NCBI RefSeq assembly: GCF_022965805.1
Contig: NW_027331255.1
Location: 62,001-126,000, forward strand
Direction of reading: 5' to 3'
DNA: 64,000 nt
From: Primulina eburnea
Lineage: Eukaryota; Streptophyta; Magnoliopsida; Lamiales; Gesneriaceae
The notes under the pieces were generated by a model, which was given only the letters and a program-made list of their open reading frames with translations, was not told the DNA's origin and did no database searches. Both the position numbers and the translations under genes were made by a program. Positions 45,439-56,363 of the stretch are shown here, piece after piece (position 1 is the stretch's first letter; every line of letters begins with the position of its first letter).

Positions 45439-45783
45439 CAGTCAGTAAAGTGGTGTCTGGATCCGCCTCCTGTGCATGCATGACGAATACCCTGCCCTGG
45501 GTTGGCTGCTTCCACTGCGGGCACTCCTTCACAATGTCGTCACTGGATCCGGATTTGAAGCATTTGCTTGATCCGTACAAACACTGGCCCCTATGCTGAC
45601 GACTGTACTTTGGGTACACGGGGTATTCTGGCTTCTGAGGAACTCCCTGCTGCTGGATTTCACCCTTGCCCTACAGCGGTCCAGATACTGCTTCTTCCTT
45701 GGCGGCCCCTGAGGAGGCCTCTTATGCTGGGGTCGCTGATGCTGCTGCTGCTGGTACTGCGGAGCCTGATACGGCCTCTTGCC
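45439..45783 (-). pseudogene. gag: G2 Gag C-terminus with damaged zinc knuckle
   Basis: After the stop at 45784 the Gag reading continues in pieces: a Gln/Pro-rich segment (PYQAPQYQQQQHQ), then in another frame RQHRGQCLYGSSKCFKSGSS and DDIVKECPQWK. In the canonical knuckle C-x2-C-x4-H-x4-C the second Cys is Ser and the His is Asp, so zinc binding is lost. Confidence 0.8.
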
Positions 45784-46509
45784 CTACCTGTCAGCCTCAA
45801 TATCTCGCTGGTCTTGCTCTGCCGCCAGCGGTCTAGATGCGGCGACTGCATAAGTAGTAGGGCCAGCTACCCTCACATCACGGCGCAAGATTGGCCGCAG
45901 TCCATCCATGAAATGCCTCAGCTTTGCTTGGGCATCATTCGCAATGAGGGGTACGAAGTAACACCCCCTCTCAAACTTTCTGACAAAATCTGCCACACTA
46001 CTGTATCCCTGTCTCAGCGTCATAAATTCCCTGGTCAGACGAGAGCGTATCTCTTCAGTGAAGTACTTGGCGTAGAACGCCTCCTTGAATCCGTTCCACG
46101 ACAGAGTCTGCAAGTTTACTGCCACTGATGCACTCTCCCACCATAATCTAGCATCCCCTGACAGCAAGAATATAGCACATCTGACCCTGTCAGTGTCAGT
46201 CAGCTCCATAAAGTCAAATATTACCTCGATGGACTTGATCCATCCCTCAGCTACCATCGGGTCATTAGTACCCGAAAACTCCTTCGAACTTATCCTCCTG
46301 AACCTCTTGTATACTGCCGCTGGTCTAGGCCTCTCCTCGGGGCCTACAGCAGTATGGTTTCTCGCAAACTGTGCGAAGAATTGTGTCATACCAGCAAGAA
46401 TCTGCGCCTGCATATCTGGAGGTGGTGGTGGAGGATTGGCTCTTCCCTCATCTCGAGGCTCTCTGTCCTCCTCCCTAGCTTCCCGGTTAATCATACGTCT
46501 AGGAGGCAT
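45784..46509 (-). pseudogene. gag: G2 Gag capsid region
   Basis: About 241 codons from MPPRRMINREAREED (46509) to a stop at 45784. It shows a Pro-rich N-terminus, KRFRRISSKEFSGTNDPMVAE, WIKSIEVIFDFMEL, DARLWWESASVAV, FYAKYFTEEIRSRL, FMTLRQGYSSVADFV and FMDGLRP, the usual gypsy Gag pattern. The frame could start 14 codons earlier, but MPPRR is the family start. The stop comes before the knuckle, so it is listed as broken, although the capsid part itself is open. Confidence 0.85.
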
Positions 46510-46731
46510 ACTGTTCCAATGAATTACCCAACACGTAAACCCAATATGCATGAATATGATATAAATGACGTACGATTCACGAAATTTGAACTTAACATGA
46601 AAATGCTGAAATCATGGCTTAATGCATAGTACATAGCATAAATTTTTGAAACTTTAAAACTTACAGACTTGAGGAGAGACTTTGTGAGCTTCTTGCGGCT
46701 GGCGGTAGGCATAACCCTTTACAAGAACACC

Positions 46732-46743
46732 GCTCTGATACCA
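46732..46743 (-). other. G2 primer binding site
   Basis: Plus-strand GCTCTGATACCA, two bases before the right LTR at 46746. Confidence 0.9.
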
Positions 46744-46745
46744 AG

Positions 46746-48604
46746 TGTAGCGTACCGTACTTTTACCGTTCGAAATTTGCGGAAAAATTTAAAATTTTCT
46801 TAAACATAACATAACCTTCAAAGTTTGCCATTATTTTCAACCTAGTCCCCCATAAGACATGTTTGCTCAAAATAACTTCGATAAAATTTGCTCACAAAAG
46901 GTTTGCTCAAAGTGTTTCCCTCAAAATATGAAATCAAAGTAATTTAACATTTGCATAAAAACATAAACATTTCGGTCCTCGGGTTAGCTTCCCGCTCAGT
47001 CCAAGCCTGCCCCTTGGTCGCCACCTCCTGTCTCCTCATCAACATATTCACCTGCATCGATCAAGTCTAATGAGTCTAAAGACTCAACACGTATAAACTG
47101 GGAAATAGCGAGTACTACATAATAAAACCGCATGCAACTTTAAAAATAGAACATACATACTTGAATTTGAATTTAACATGCTTGAAACTGAACTTCGTGA
47201 GCCTAACTTAGACGTGCCATCAATATGAGCTTTTCTTAAACATTCTCGTAACATAAACTTGAGCGTATAAAGCATAATTTTGCGTAGAGGCATGTTTCAA
47301 AGTAAGTGACCCATAACATAATAAGGCCTAATCAGACACACCACAATACTGGGCTGACATGGACGTATCCACTGCCGCATACATAAGATCCCCGTTCATA
47401 AGTTTAACGGGTGGATTGATCCCTGTTCATAAGTTTAACGCTTTCCAATCCCGATCTGAACCCGTTCATAAGTTTAACGGGGTGGAGAGGTCCTCGGCCA
47501 CGTTCACCGACTTCCAAACCCATTCATACATTTGGTCACAAAGCAATTAGCATACCTCAAAACTTTAAAATGTTTTCTTTTGCACGTCATCATACTTACT
47601 TGGCGCAGAGGGATTCGTTGGATCTCGTTTCGGACCGTTGCTGCAACATGCTAACATGAGCTCAAAAGTTTAACTTGCGTGACTTAGACTTAATCATCAT
47701 GCCTATACCTAAGCTCAATCGCTTACTTAGGACATGCTAAAATTCCCATGACTAGTCCATGTATATCAGTACACTAAACCAAGACATCAAACCTCAAAGC
47801 ATACATCAATATTTTTCCCAAAATAAGCAGTACACGGACCCCGTGCCTGGGTCCGTGTACGGGTCCGTATACATACTGTAAAATGTGTCGTGAAGAAAAA
47901 GAAGGGCACGGACCCCGGGTCTGGGTCCGTGTCAAGGTCCGTGTACACTCGGTTTCTTGGCACTAAGGAGAAAACAAAGGCACGGACCCCGTGTCAGGGT
48001 CCGTGTAGGGATCCGACTAGCCACTGTATGACGAAACCTACGTGAAAACATAACATGACATTTCTTTCTTCCAACCAACCCAAATGGACTAAGAATCGAC
48101 ACCCCGAGACACCTCCTAGGACACTATAGCACCGAATCAAACCTTTAAAAATACTCCAATACGACTACGCATCCCAAACGATGCAACAAATCGTGGACAC
48201 GACAATTGACGAACAAACCCCTCATAGAACTTTTAATGCATAGAAGTGCCTACCAACACAAAAGACAACCCAAAAATCATTCCAACGCCTCGCTAAACAT
48301 ACTTAGACGCAGTAACGATCACCCGTCGATCCCCAACGAAGCCTGCAAAAAATAAACTTCAAGAACGCATCAATATCATAATTTACTGAAAACGCAGTTT
48401 GAGCAGTCCTCACGAAAAACACCGTAACTCACTCAATTTTTATCTAAATCACTCGAATTATTTATCAAATCGAAGGTATCAAAAAGTTCTACATTTCTCA
48501 CGTTGAAAGTTTTTTCATATTCTCGACTTAAGAGTCGCAGTAATCCAAAATACAGTGAAAAACCGGATTTTAGATCTCAAAACTATTGCAAGACGCATCG
48601 ATGT
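46746..48604 (-). repeat. G2 right (5') LTR, truncated
   Basis: Matches the left LTR from tgtagcgtaccg to about ...gacgcatcgatg, then breaks off. The last about 870 bp of the left copy, the U3 side in element sense, are missing. It contains the paired GGACCC/GGGTCC cluster at 47829-48014 and a tandem of cataagtttaac phrases near 47390-47475. No gene. Confidence 0.85.
47829..48014 (-). promoter_or_regulatory. Paired CACGGACCC / GGGTCCGTG motifs, right G2 LTR
   Basis: Three inverted pairs as in the left LTR, with slightly different bases between the arms. Confidence 0.78.
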
Positions 48605-48609
48605 TGTTT

Positions 48610-49084
48610 GCACGTCTAAGTTAAGCTCACGATGTTCAAGTTTCAAGCATTTTAAATTCAAGTTCAAGTAAGTATGTTCTATTTTTAAAGTTGCATGCGG
48701 TTTTATTATGTAGTACTCGCTATTTCCCAGTTTATACGTGTTGAGTCTTTAGACTCACTAGACTTGATCGATGCAGGTGAGTATGTTGATGAGGAGACAG
48801 GAGGTGGCGACCAAGGGGCAGGCTTGGACTGAGCGGGAGGCTAACCCGAGGACCGCAATGTTTATGTTTTTATGCAAATGTTAATTTACTCTGATTTCAT
48901 GTTTTGAGAGAAACACTTTGAGCAAACCTTTTGTGAGAAAATTTTAGTAAAGTTATTTTGAGCAACCATGTCTTATGGGGACTTGGTTGAGATAAATTAT
49001 GGCAAACTTTGAAGGTTATGTTATGTTTAAGAAAATTTTAAATTTTTCCGCAAATGTTGAACGGTAAAAGTACACTACGCTACA
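48610..49084 (+). repeat. Inverted terminal piece of the G2 LTR
   Basis: These 475 bp are the reverse complement of about 46746-47216, ending ACTACGCTACA at 49084. The right end of G2 is therefore LTR sequence in opposite orientation joined to the truncated LTR. No primer site follows, so 49084 looks like an outer LTR edge. Confidence 0.85.
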
Positions 49085-49226
49085 AAGATAGTCCCAGAAA
49101 TGTCTTCAGTCCAGCAACCTCCAATTTGAGAAACACATTCTTGATATCCTTGTCCTGGACAGTCAGGACTGAATCAAAATCAATTGCCATTGTGTTCAGC
49201 ATGTATGTCGGAACTTGATTTGACAT
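49085..49226 (-). pseudogene. Truncated unidentified ORF at the G2 edge
   Basis: The minus strand from ATG at 49226 reads MSNQVPTYMLNTMAIDFDSV and then KNVFLKLEVAGLKTFLGLS, up to the G2 LTR edge where a stop falls in the LTR. I cannot name the family. From memory, ORFs with an I(D/N)FDSV...LE.GL..FLG pattern are common in retrotransposon-related annotations of Lamiales plants; this was not checked. The gene continues only into G2 sequence, so it is cut by that insertion. Confidence 0.45.
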
Positions 49227-49819
49227 TGCTGAAAGATTGGTTATCTACGAGAGAGAAAGTTCTATGTATTGATTTGCTCTGTATACTGAAATGCGCATAA
49301 AGAAAAACTGAAGTGAGGCGGGGACAAGTACATATGTATGTGACTGTTCAAATTTTTGTACACGTGTCAGTCCAGGATAAAATCGTGTGTACATACGGTG
49401 AAAATGTGTGTAGAATTTAAATGAGCTACGTGAGGCCACGTTTTAAAACACTATTCGTTGAAAGACATTAATTAAATCCGTAATTAACAGTCACATCACT
49501 TATTATGAAATATTTATCGATTAATTAGTCAACTTATTGGAGAATATCAGTTAGGTCAGCAACTGAGTGATCGGTTGAAAGATGGGTCGTTTCAGTTGAA
49601 GACCAACTAACTATTGTCTTCTCAGTTAACCGTTTATATTCGATATTCCCCCTCAATAAATGCGTATTAATAAAAGAAATGGTTAGAGAATCTTAGTCTG
49701 AATAAGTCAAAGGCTTTCAGTTGACTAGAGTCTATTCGTCTTCTTATGTTTCTTCAATAAATATCTGTCTATAAATAAGACCACTATCATTAGTTGATAA
49801 CAACGACAATTAAACACAG
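49227..49819. other. Region between two divergent ORFs
   Basis: No gene. The motif CAGTTGA or its variants recurs (for example near 49545, 49590, 49718 and again after 50280). TATAAATA at 49770-49777 lies 43 bases before the plus-strand ATG and could be its TATA box. Confidence 0.5.
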
Positions 49820-50233
49820 ATGGATAGAGCAAGCAGTTCAAAAAATCCTCCTTCTCGAGTACCACTTCACCGTCTGGAGAGACAGAAGGAAGCTATGGAG
49901 AGCTATGTCCTTGAGAAAGTCATGTCCACTTGGACTAAAGTACAAGACCTCCAAACTGTTCATCGAGAAGGGTTGTTTGCTACTGATAAAAAGAGGGCAA
50001 CCGAGATAAAGTACAAGAAACGTATTAATGTGATCCACACTTCTGATCTTTCTACTGATGAAGGTCTGTTGGAGTTGATGCTGATGCAAGGAGCAAAGAT
50101 CGCTGGAGAATATTATCTTCTCGGAAACTACAGAAGAATTTCCTGCAAAGCATTGTCTAGTTGGATGTTCTCTTGGCAAGATGTCGTAGAAAGGGAATTG
50201 AATCGTATAATATGTGAAAGATTTTATCTATAA
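49820..50233 (+). CDS. Hypothetical protein (137 aa)
   Basis: Open frame from ATG 49820 to TAA 50231. It begins MDRASSSKNPPSRVPLHRLE, is rich in Lys, Arg, Glu and Leu, and is probably helical. The second half reads EGLLELMLMQGAKIAGEYYL and RRISCKALSSWMFSWQDVVE. No zinc, protease or RT motif, signal peptide or membrane segment is visible. A TATA-like box is 43 bases upstream and A/T-rich sequence follows. It lies antisense to, and just beyond, the 3' end of a minus-strand copia pol, so it may be a captured or additional ORF of that element, or chance. Function unknown. Confidence 0.4.
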   Translation: MDRASSSKNPPSRVPLHRLERQKEAMESYVLEKVMSTWTKVQDLQTVHREGLFATDKKRATEIKYKKRINVIHTSDLSTDEGLLELMLMQGAKIAGEYYLLGNYRRISCKALSSWMFSWQDVVERELNRIICERFYL

Positions 50234-50394
50234 AATTGTTATTTCGATTCATTGTTCTTTCCTTATCTGCATATGAATTGATATCAGTTGACAAACAATT
50301 AACTAACTGATAATGGATAACTGAATAATTATTAATTGATATTTGACTAACTGAATAAAAATTAACAACTGACATAACATTATTACCATTGATA
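50234..50394. other. A/T-rich stretch
   Basis: No gene. Repeated (t)cagttgac / aactgata phrases in both orientations; possibly the 3' untranslated part or LTR of the copia fragment that follows. Confidence 0.4.
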
Positions 50395-50831
50395 TAATTA
50401 AAACAGATAAATTAAAACAATAATATTGTGAAAATGAGAAAACTTAGTCTCTGGCAACGGTTTGGTGAAGATGTCAGCTGCTTCTTGTTCAGTTGGTATG
50501 TATTCCAGCCTTATTGCTTTCTTCAGAGCATGATCTCTGATGAAGTGATGCCTGAAATCGATGTACTTGGTCCTTGAGTGAAGAACATGATTGTATGTAA
50601 TTGCAATTGTGCTTGTATTATCACAAAATATTGGTGATTCTTTTGCAATGACTCCATAGACTTTCAGTTGTTGCTGAGTCCAAATCAGTTGTGCATAGTA
50701 GCTTCCAGCAGCAACAAATTTTGCTTCAGTTTGCGGAAGTTGCTATGGATGTTTGCTTCTTGTTGAAACATGAAATCAGTCTGTCTCCTAGAAACTTATA
50801 TGATCCACTGGTGCTTTTACGATCTAGATTT
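50395..50831 (-). pseudogene. pol: Copia Pol C-terminus (RNase H) fragment
   Basis: The minus strand reads KSTSGSYKFLGDRLISC near 50810-50760, then after a frameshift KFVAAGSYYAQLIW, SPIFCDNTSTIAI, YIDFRHHFIRDH, LEYIPTEQEAADIFTKPLPE and a C-terminal tail ending about 50395. These are the RNase H blocks and C-terminus of a plant copia Pol, a different lineage from C1. The fragment is cut at 50831 by the G1 LTR. The usual TEAEF-type Glu block is disturbed by the frameshift near 50735. Confidence 0.82.
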
Positions 50832-51941
50832 TGTGGGGAACCGGACTCTAATTCATTTCTTAATCGTCTGTGGAAATAATTAAATAAATTATAATAAACG
50901 GGGTCTAAATTTTTATTTTTATTTTATTTTTTTTATTATACAAGTGTCAAATGCGGAACGTAATGGAATTAATTCGAATATATATATCGAAAACAAAGTA
51001 CAAGTCTTGTATCATATACAGTCATTTAAAAGTAAGGTTTAACGACTACATATCAAGTGTTCAAACCATATCTAAAATCCAAGTCAGTAGTCTCTACTCT
51101 AATCACGATCTCTCTTCATCTCCTCGACCCTGATCATGTCCAACCTGTTGCCATGCACACATACAAACACGACAACAGCCGGATAACTCCGGTGAGAAAT
51201 AATCCAAGCATAAATCAACGATACATGCAATCATATAATCAAGATAAAGCATGAAACAGATATCAGTAATATGTATCAAAATCTAAAAACATAATTAAAT
51301 ATAAATCTGTTAATAAACTCATGACTCTATATCTCAGACTAGACTCATTCCTAGTCTAGGGATCCCGGTTTCCAGACGTTGGCATACTATATCGAATCTC
51401 AGTAATAGGAGTAAATCCACTTCTAATCAAAAATCGATATAAACCAAACATTCAGTGTCTTGACCTATCCGTCAAAGACTTTGGCACCTCCGCCAATCAC
51501 TATTTTGTGACAATGTGCAATGGGTCAGTGACAATTCCATCACCATCTGGCCCTTCTATTACGAGACCAATCGTCTAATACATGTTTTCTATAAATCAAT
51601 AGAACAAGCATATCAATCCAAATCAATGCACACAATAATAAGTATGTGGTTTAGGGAAACTTAAGTATTTCTCACTCGAGTCATTCTCCCGGTTCGACAT
51701 TGACTTATACCTTTCCTTAGTTGTAGTTCTGACAACGTTCAAGTCTGGAATTCGAAGTCTGTCAATACGCAAACTGCCAATAACAATATCAAGAAGTAAA
51801 ATATCAATATGTTGTTCAAATCAATACGAAGTCTGATCAATCTGAATCTAACTCAAAATCAACGGCATAACGGAATAATCCCGATATCCTCGTCAATACA
51901 GTATCAATAGATATCAAATACCACAACTCATAATCAATAAC
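50832..51941 (-). repeat. G1 LTR fragment (copy G1d), interrupted by G3
   Basis: Starts TGTGGGGAACCGGACTCTAAT, related to but more diverged than the other G1 LTRs, and keeps their order of blocks (ccggataactccggtgag, ctagtctagggatcccgg, tttagggaaact). It stops at 51941 where G3 begins. The sequence at the break (cataatcaataac) matches the block cataatcgataacaactc of the other G1 LTRs, so the rest should resume after the G3 array. Confidence 0.85.
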
Positions 51942-53557
51942 TGTAACACCTCTGACTGATTTTATAAAATAACAGCGGAATTTTTCTAAAATTTATTTGA
52001 AGGGAGGAAGGATTTACAATTTTCTTGACATAAACACATTTTCAATATATACCATCAAAATTATATACATGATCAAATAAGTGTTGCTTCAAAATACAAA
52101 ATATCATTTTGATCATGTCCAAAAATGCTAACAAAATAGCCTTCTTCCTTCCATCTTCTATGCATATGACCTCGGCTCCAATCAACGTCCTGGCCCGTCA
52201 CTCTTATCTGCAACACATGAAATAACTGAAATTAGTATAAAACTCAGCAAGTGGAACTCTTACGTAACAATCTGTACATATCATACTCTGTAAAACATGG
52301 CTTTGAAATCATTAAATACCATCTAACTCTTAAAACATGAATAACATTGTATAACATAACAATAACGATGGTATTTCTCTTTTCTCTTGTGGATTGATAT
52401 TTAAATAGTATCTCTGTCTCTGTTCCTATATCCCATCGATATAAATCGATACTCTGTTGGGATATAAGCCTATGGTCGTTGATCAACTAATTGCATGCAA
52501 TCTCTGACTATCTATTTATCAATCCAATAAATCATTTGAACTCTCTCTTGGGCATTTAGACAAACACTTTGAAGACTCTTTTCTCTTGTATTCCCTTTTA
52601 TACAATTGAGGCATAAGAAAGCCTTTAATATACAACGAAGTGTATCTATACATATCATGAATCAAATGGAAGGGAATAGCATGTTAAAACCATTGAAATA
52701 CAATACATATAATTCATGTGAGCACAAGGAATGAATTTCACTTACAACCAATAGAAATCTTGAATCTAAACTCTTGGTAGAATTCCTACAACAATAAAAC
52801 ATGAATTGAACCATCAATATCTCAATAATTTCAAACCCATACCATTAAACCCATAAAACCAACACAATCTAACATTCCATGATTTCTCCCCAACACCAAA
52901 ATCTAAAGAATAACTAAACCATAAGCTTACCTTAGCTTCTTAAGCACAAAATGATCTTATTCTCCCTTCAAATACCCAACAAGATGCTTGAACCAAAGGC
53001 ACAAAAGAAGGGACATTGAGAACCCTAGCTTCCATAGAGCTGAGAACCTAAAAGGGTGGAGAAGAAATGAGAGAAATCAGGCAAACTTTTGTATCTAATC
53101 ACTTAAATCTCGAAAACACGACTTCATTGTTCATCGACCGCGAGTGCCCTACAGTTCTTACCGCGGGTGCGCTACTGCGTACTGAACAACAACCAAAAAT
53201 CCGAAAGCATCGACCGCAGGTGCGCTGCCTTTTCCACTGCGGGTTCGGTAGACCTACTGCCCAAACACCGTGGGTGCAGTCTCTTTTCCAGCGCAGTGCA
53301 CAGACTCTTCTGTCCAATCACCACGGGTGCACTGCATAATGGACCGCGGGTGCACTCTCCTCTGTAGCCAACAATATACTCTTTGCAACTAAAATCGAAT
53401 CGCAACGACGCTACAATAAAATTACACATCATCTAATCAACAATACTATTAACCATAAATCGCAACTCTTAACATCTAACTATAATTAAACTTAACCAAA
53501 GAGTCAATAAAAATAATATATCTTAAACCGTATCGTTCACCAAGCTCGGATATTACA
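51942..53557 (-). repeat. G3 LTR 1
   Basis: 1616 bp. It contains a paired motif cluster at 53135-53358. No gene; the overlapping small frames at 53067-53432 occur on both strands and follow the motif cluster. Confidence 0.9.
53135..53358 (-). promoter_or_regulatory. Eight ACCGCGGGTGCRCT-like motifs in pairs, G3 LTR 1
   Basis: Units such as ACCGCGGGTGCGCT, ACCGCAGGTGCGCT, ACCGTGGGTGCAGT and ACCGCGGGTGCACT occur about eight times in four pairs. On the minus strand the cluster lies about 200-420 bp from the LTR start, close to the position of the G1 clusters. Confidence 0.75.
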
Positions 53558-53572
53558 ATCTCCCCTCCTTAA
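53558..53572 (-). other. G3 polypurine tract, unit 1
   Basis: Minus-strand TTAAGGAGGGGAGAT next to the LTR start TGTAATATCC. Confidence 0.85.
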
Positions 53573-53597
53573 AGGAATTTTTTCCCCGAAATTTACG

Positions 53598-54428
53598 TCA
53601 CTGCGCAAACAACTCAGGATACTTCTCTTTCATCTCATCCTCTGGTTCCCACGTGGCTTCTTCAATCAATTGATTCCTCCAAAGGACTTTAATAATGCCG
53701 ATCTCTTTGTTTCTCAATACTTTAACTTTGCGATCCAGAATCTGGACTGGAATATCTTGGTACATCAAATTCGGCGTCAAATCCAATGGATCGTGGCTGA
53801 AGAACATGGGAAGGGTTCGCAATATACTTCCTGAGCATGGAGACATGAAAAACATTATGAACTCTATCAAGATCTAGGCGGTAGGGCAAACCTGTAAGCT
53901 CGATCACTGACTCTATCCAAGATCTCAAATGGGCCAATAAATCTTGGACTCAACTTTCCCTTTCTACCAAACCGCATCATACCTTTAAGAGGTGCAATCT
54001 TCAAGAACAAATGATCACCACCTCAAACTGCAACAGCCTTCGTCTGACATCAGCATAACTCTTCTGTCTCGACTGTGCTGTCTTCATCCTCTCTTGAATA
54101 ACAGCAACAACATGAGCTGTCTGTTGGAGCAACTCTGGACCCAACATCTTCCTCTCACCAATCTCATCCCAATACAAGGGTGATCTACATTTTCTGCCAT
54201 AGAGTGCTTCATACGGTGTCATGCCAATCGTCTCTTGGTAACTGTTATTGTACGTGAACTCAACCAAAGGCAATTTGGAATCTCAGCTACCAGGATAATC
54301 GATAGTACAAGCTCTTAGCATATTCTCCAAAATCTGAATAACTTCTCTGATTGACCATCGCTCTGAGGATGATATGCTGTACTGAATGCTAACCGTGTAC
54401 CCAAGGCTCTGTGCAAACTCTTCCAAAA
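53598..54428 (-). pseudogene. pol: G3 unit 1 integrase C-terminus and chromodomain-like tail
   Basis: Frames 54001-54273 and 53598-53937 give LVEFTYNNSYQETIGM, YEALYGRKCRSPLYWDE, a one-base deletion within QFEVV (near 54017-54023), then VHNVFHVSMLRKYIANPSHV and VQILDRKVKVLRNKEIG..KVLWRNQLIEEATWEPEDEM ending PELFAQ. The last part resembles the chromodomain tail of plant chromoviruses. A second frameshift near 53800 separates SHV from the tail. Confidence 0.8.
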
Positions 54429-55163
54429 CTATGAGGTTAATCTAGGGTCACGATCAGACACAATCGACACAGGAACACCATGAAGTCTAACAATCTCTGC
54501 TATGTACTCTTCAGCATACTGGTTCTTGGAATACGTCGTCTTAACTGGGAGAAAATGCGCTGACTTGGTCAAACGATCAACGATAACCCAAATAGAGTTA
54601 TAACCTTTCTGCGTTCTAGATAGACCAATCACTAAGTCTATTGTAATGAACTCCCATTTCCATTGAGGAATCGGCAAGGACTGAAATGTCCCAGCATGTT
54701 TCTGGTGTTTGAATTTCACCTGCTGACAAGTTAGACACTGAAAAATAAACATGGCAATATCTTTTTTCATACCTGGCCACCAATAAAGTCTACGAAGATC
54801 CTGATACATCGTCGTACTACCTGGATGTATCGAGTGTGGCGCGTTATGAATCTCTGTCAAGACGTCTCGCCGAATATCATCACCAGTAGGAACGCATATT
54901 CGGCCTATAAATGTCATCAAACCATCTCTATTCATCCCAAACTCTGAATTACCTCTTTCTTCTGCTCTGGCTCTCATCTCTGTCAACTGAGTATCAATGG
55001 CCTGCTCTCTACGGATCCTGTCTGTCAATGTAGCCCGAATGATCAATGCTGAAAAATGAGCAATGGTTCCTGGAACCACCAAAGCTATCTCATGTCGTTG
55101 CAAGTCTAACAACGACGTTTTCTGGATCATAGAACTCAAAGAAGAGCTGGACTTACGACTCAA
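54429..55163 (-). pseudogene. pol: G3 unit 1 integrase, zinc and catalytic part
   Basis: 244 codons. HNAPHSIHPGS and CLTCQQVKFKHQ form the H-H-C-C zinc part; FITIDLVIGLS and VSIVSDRDPRL carry the first two catalytic Asp. A TAG at 54429-54431 stops it just after DPRLTS, before the catalytic Glu region, which lies in the next, frameshifted part. Confidence 0.82.
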
Positions 55164-55696
55164 TGCATCCGCTACAACATTCGCCTTCCCAGGGTTGTAA
55201 CTAACGTCACATCATAATCTTTGACAAGCTCTAATCACCGTCTCTGTCGTATATTGAGTTCTTTCTGAGAAAACAATTACTTTAAACTCTTGTGGTTCGT
55301 GAATTTCACACTTTTCCCAATATAAATAATGTCTCCAGATTTTAAGGGCGAAAACCACAGCTGCCAGTTCCAGATCATGCGTAGGATAATTTTTCTCGTA
55401 GTCCTTCAACTGACGAGAAGCATAGGCCATAACCTTTCCACGTTGCATCAGCACTGCACCAAGACCCTTCTTCGACGTATAAGTATAAACAACAAAGTCT
55501 TCTGAACCACTAGGCAATGCAAGTACCGGAGCTGTCGTCAACTTATCTTTCAACTCCTCGAATCCACTACGGCATTCATTGGAGCACTCAAACTTCACAG
55601 TCTTCCTCGTCAAGTTGATTAACGGCAGGGCAATCTTGGAAAAATTGAAATAAAACGACGATAATAACCCGTAAAACCAAGAAAACTGCGTACCTC
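55164..55696 (-). pseudogene. pol: G3 unit 1 RNase H
   Basis: Reads [60 protein letters not shown] and [18 protein letters not shown]. The first catalytic Asp (YTDAS in related elements) is Tyr here (codon at 55479-55481). Frameshifts follow after KIWRHYLY, and the end of the domain (YNPGKANVVADALSRK-like) joins the integrase frame. Confidence 0.8.
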
Positions 55697-56363
55697 TCAT
55701 ACAGTGGTAGGGATAGGCCACTTCTGTATCGCTTCTATTTTCGCTGGATCAACAGCTAGACCATCCTTCGAAACAACATGGCCTAAGAAATAAATCTGCT
55801 CCAACCAGAACTCACATATCTTCAACTTAGCATACAACCACTTCTCTCTCAACAATTGAAGAACAACTCTGAGGTGCTCTGCATGAAGCTCTCTGGTCTT
55901 GGAATAGATCAATATATCATCGATGAAAACAATAACAAAGCTATCCAAAAACGGCTTGAACACCCGGTTCATAAGATCCATGAAGACTGAAGGAGCATTA
56001 GTCAGACCGAACGACATCACAAGAAATTCATAATGACCATACCTGGTCTGAAACGTTGTCTTAGGTATATCAAACTCCATAACTTTCAACTGGTAATAGC
56101 CAGATCATAGATCAATCTTCGAAAACAATGTAGCCCCCTGCAGTTGGTCAAAAAGATCTTCTATCCGTGGCAAGGAATATTTATTCTTGATCGTCACTTT
56201 GTTGATTTTCTCTGTAGTCAATGCAAAGCCGCAAAGACCCATCTTTCTTCTTGCCGAAAAGAACCGGAGCTCCCCAAGGCGAAGAACTCGGCCGAATATA
56301 ACCTTTATCCAAAAGATCCTGCAACTGCGTCTTCAATTCTTTCATCTCTGTTGGGGCCATTCT
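55697..56363 (-). pseudogene. pol: G3 unit 1 reverse transcriptase
   Basis: Blocks: [14 protein letters not shown] start, [20 protein letters not shown], a one-base insertion at CIDYRE (near 56211-56220), [20 protein letters not shown], then [17 protein letters not shown] and [14 protein letters not shown] with the catalytic FIDD intact, and [20 protein letters not shown]. It ends at an in-frame TGA (55697-55699) before the EVRSFLGF block. Confidence 0.83.

Larger units (their letters stand above)
30510..49084 (-). mobile_element. Gypsy element G2 with nested G1 insertions and a rearranged right end
   Basis: Minus-oriented chromovirus-like gypsy element. The left LTR is 30510-41910, interrupted by G1 insertions at 30553-32428 and 32842-39722. 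The internal region is 41911-46745 with gag, protease, RT, RNase H, integrase and a chromodomain-like tail. The right LTR is 46746 to about 48604, followed by an inverted piece of the same LTR (48610-49084). LTR ends in element sense are TGTAGAGCCAAAAATG and ACGGTACGCTACA. No target duplication: GTGCG before 30510, AAGAT after 49084. pol contains several stops. Confidence 0.85.

Noticed and set aside
45568..46522. Plus-strand frames of 145 and 186 codons opposite the G2 gag
   Set aside because: Antisense shadows of gag; no independent motif or promoter.
53067..53432. Overlapping frames of 66-90 codons with Arg/Cys-rich content
   Set aside because: They follow the ACCGCGGGTGC motif cluster of the G3 LTR and recur in LTR 2 with shifts.
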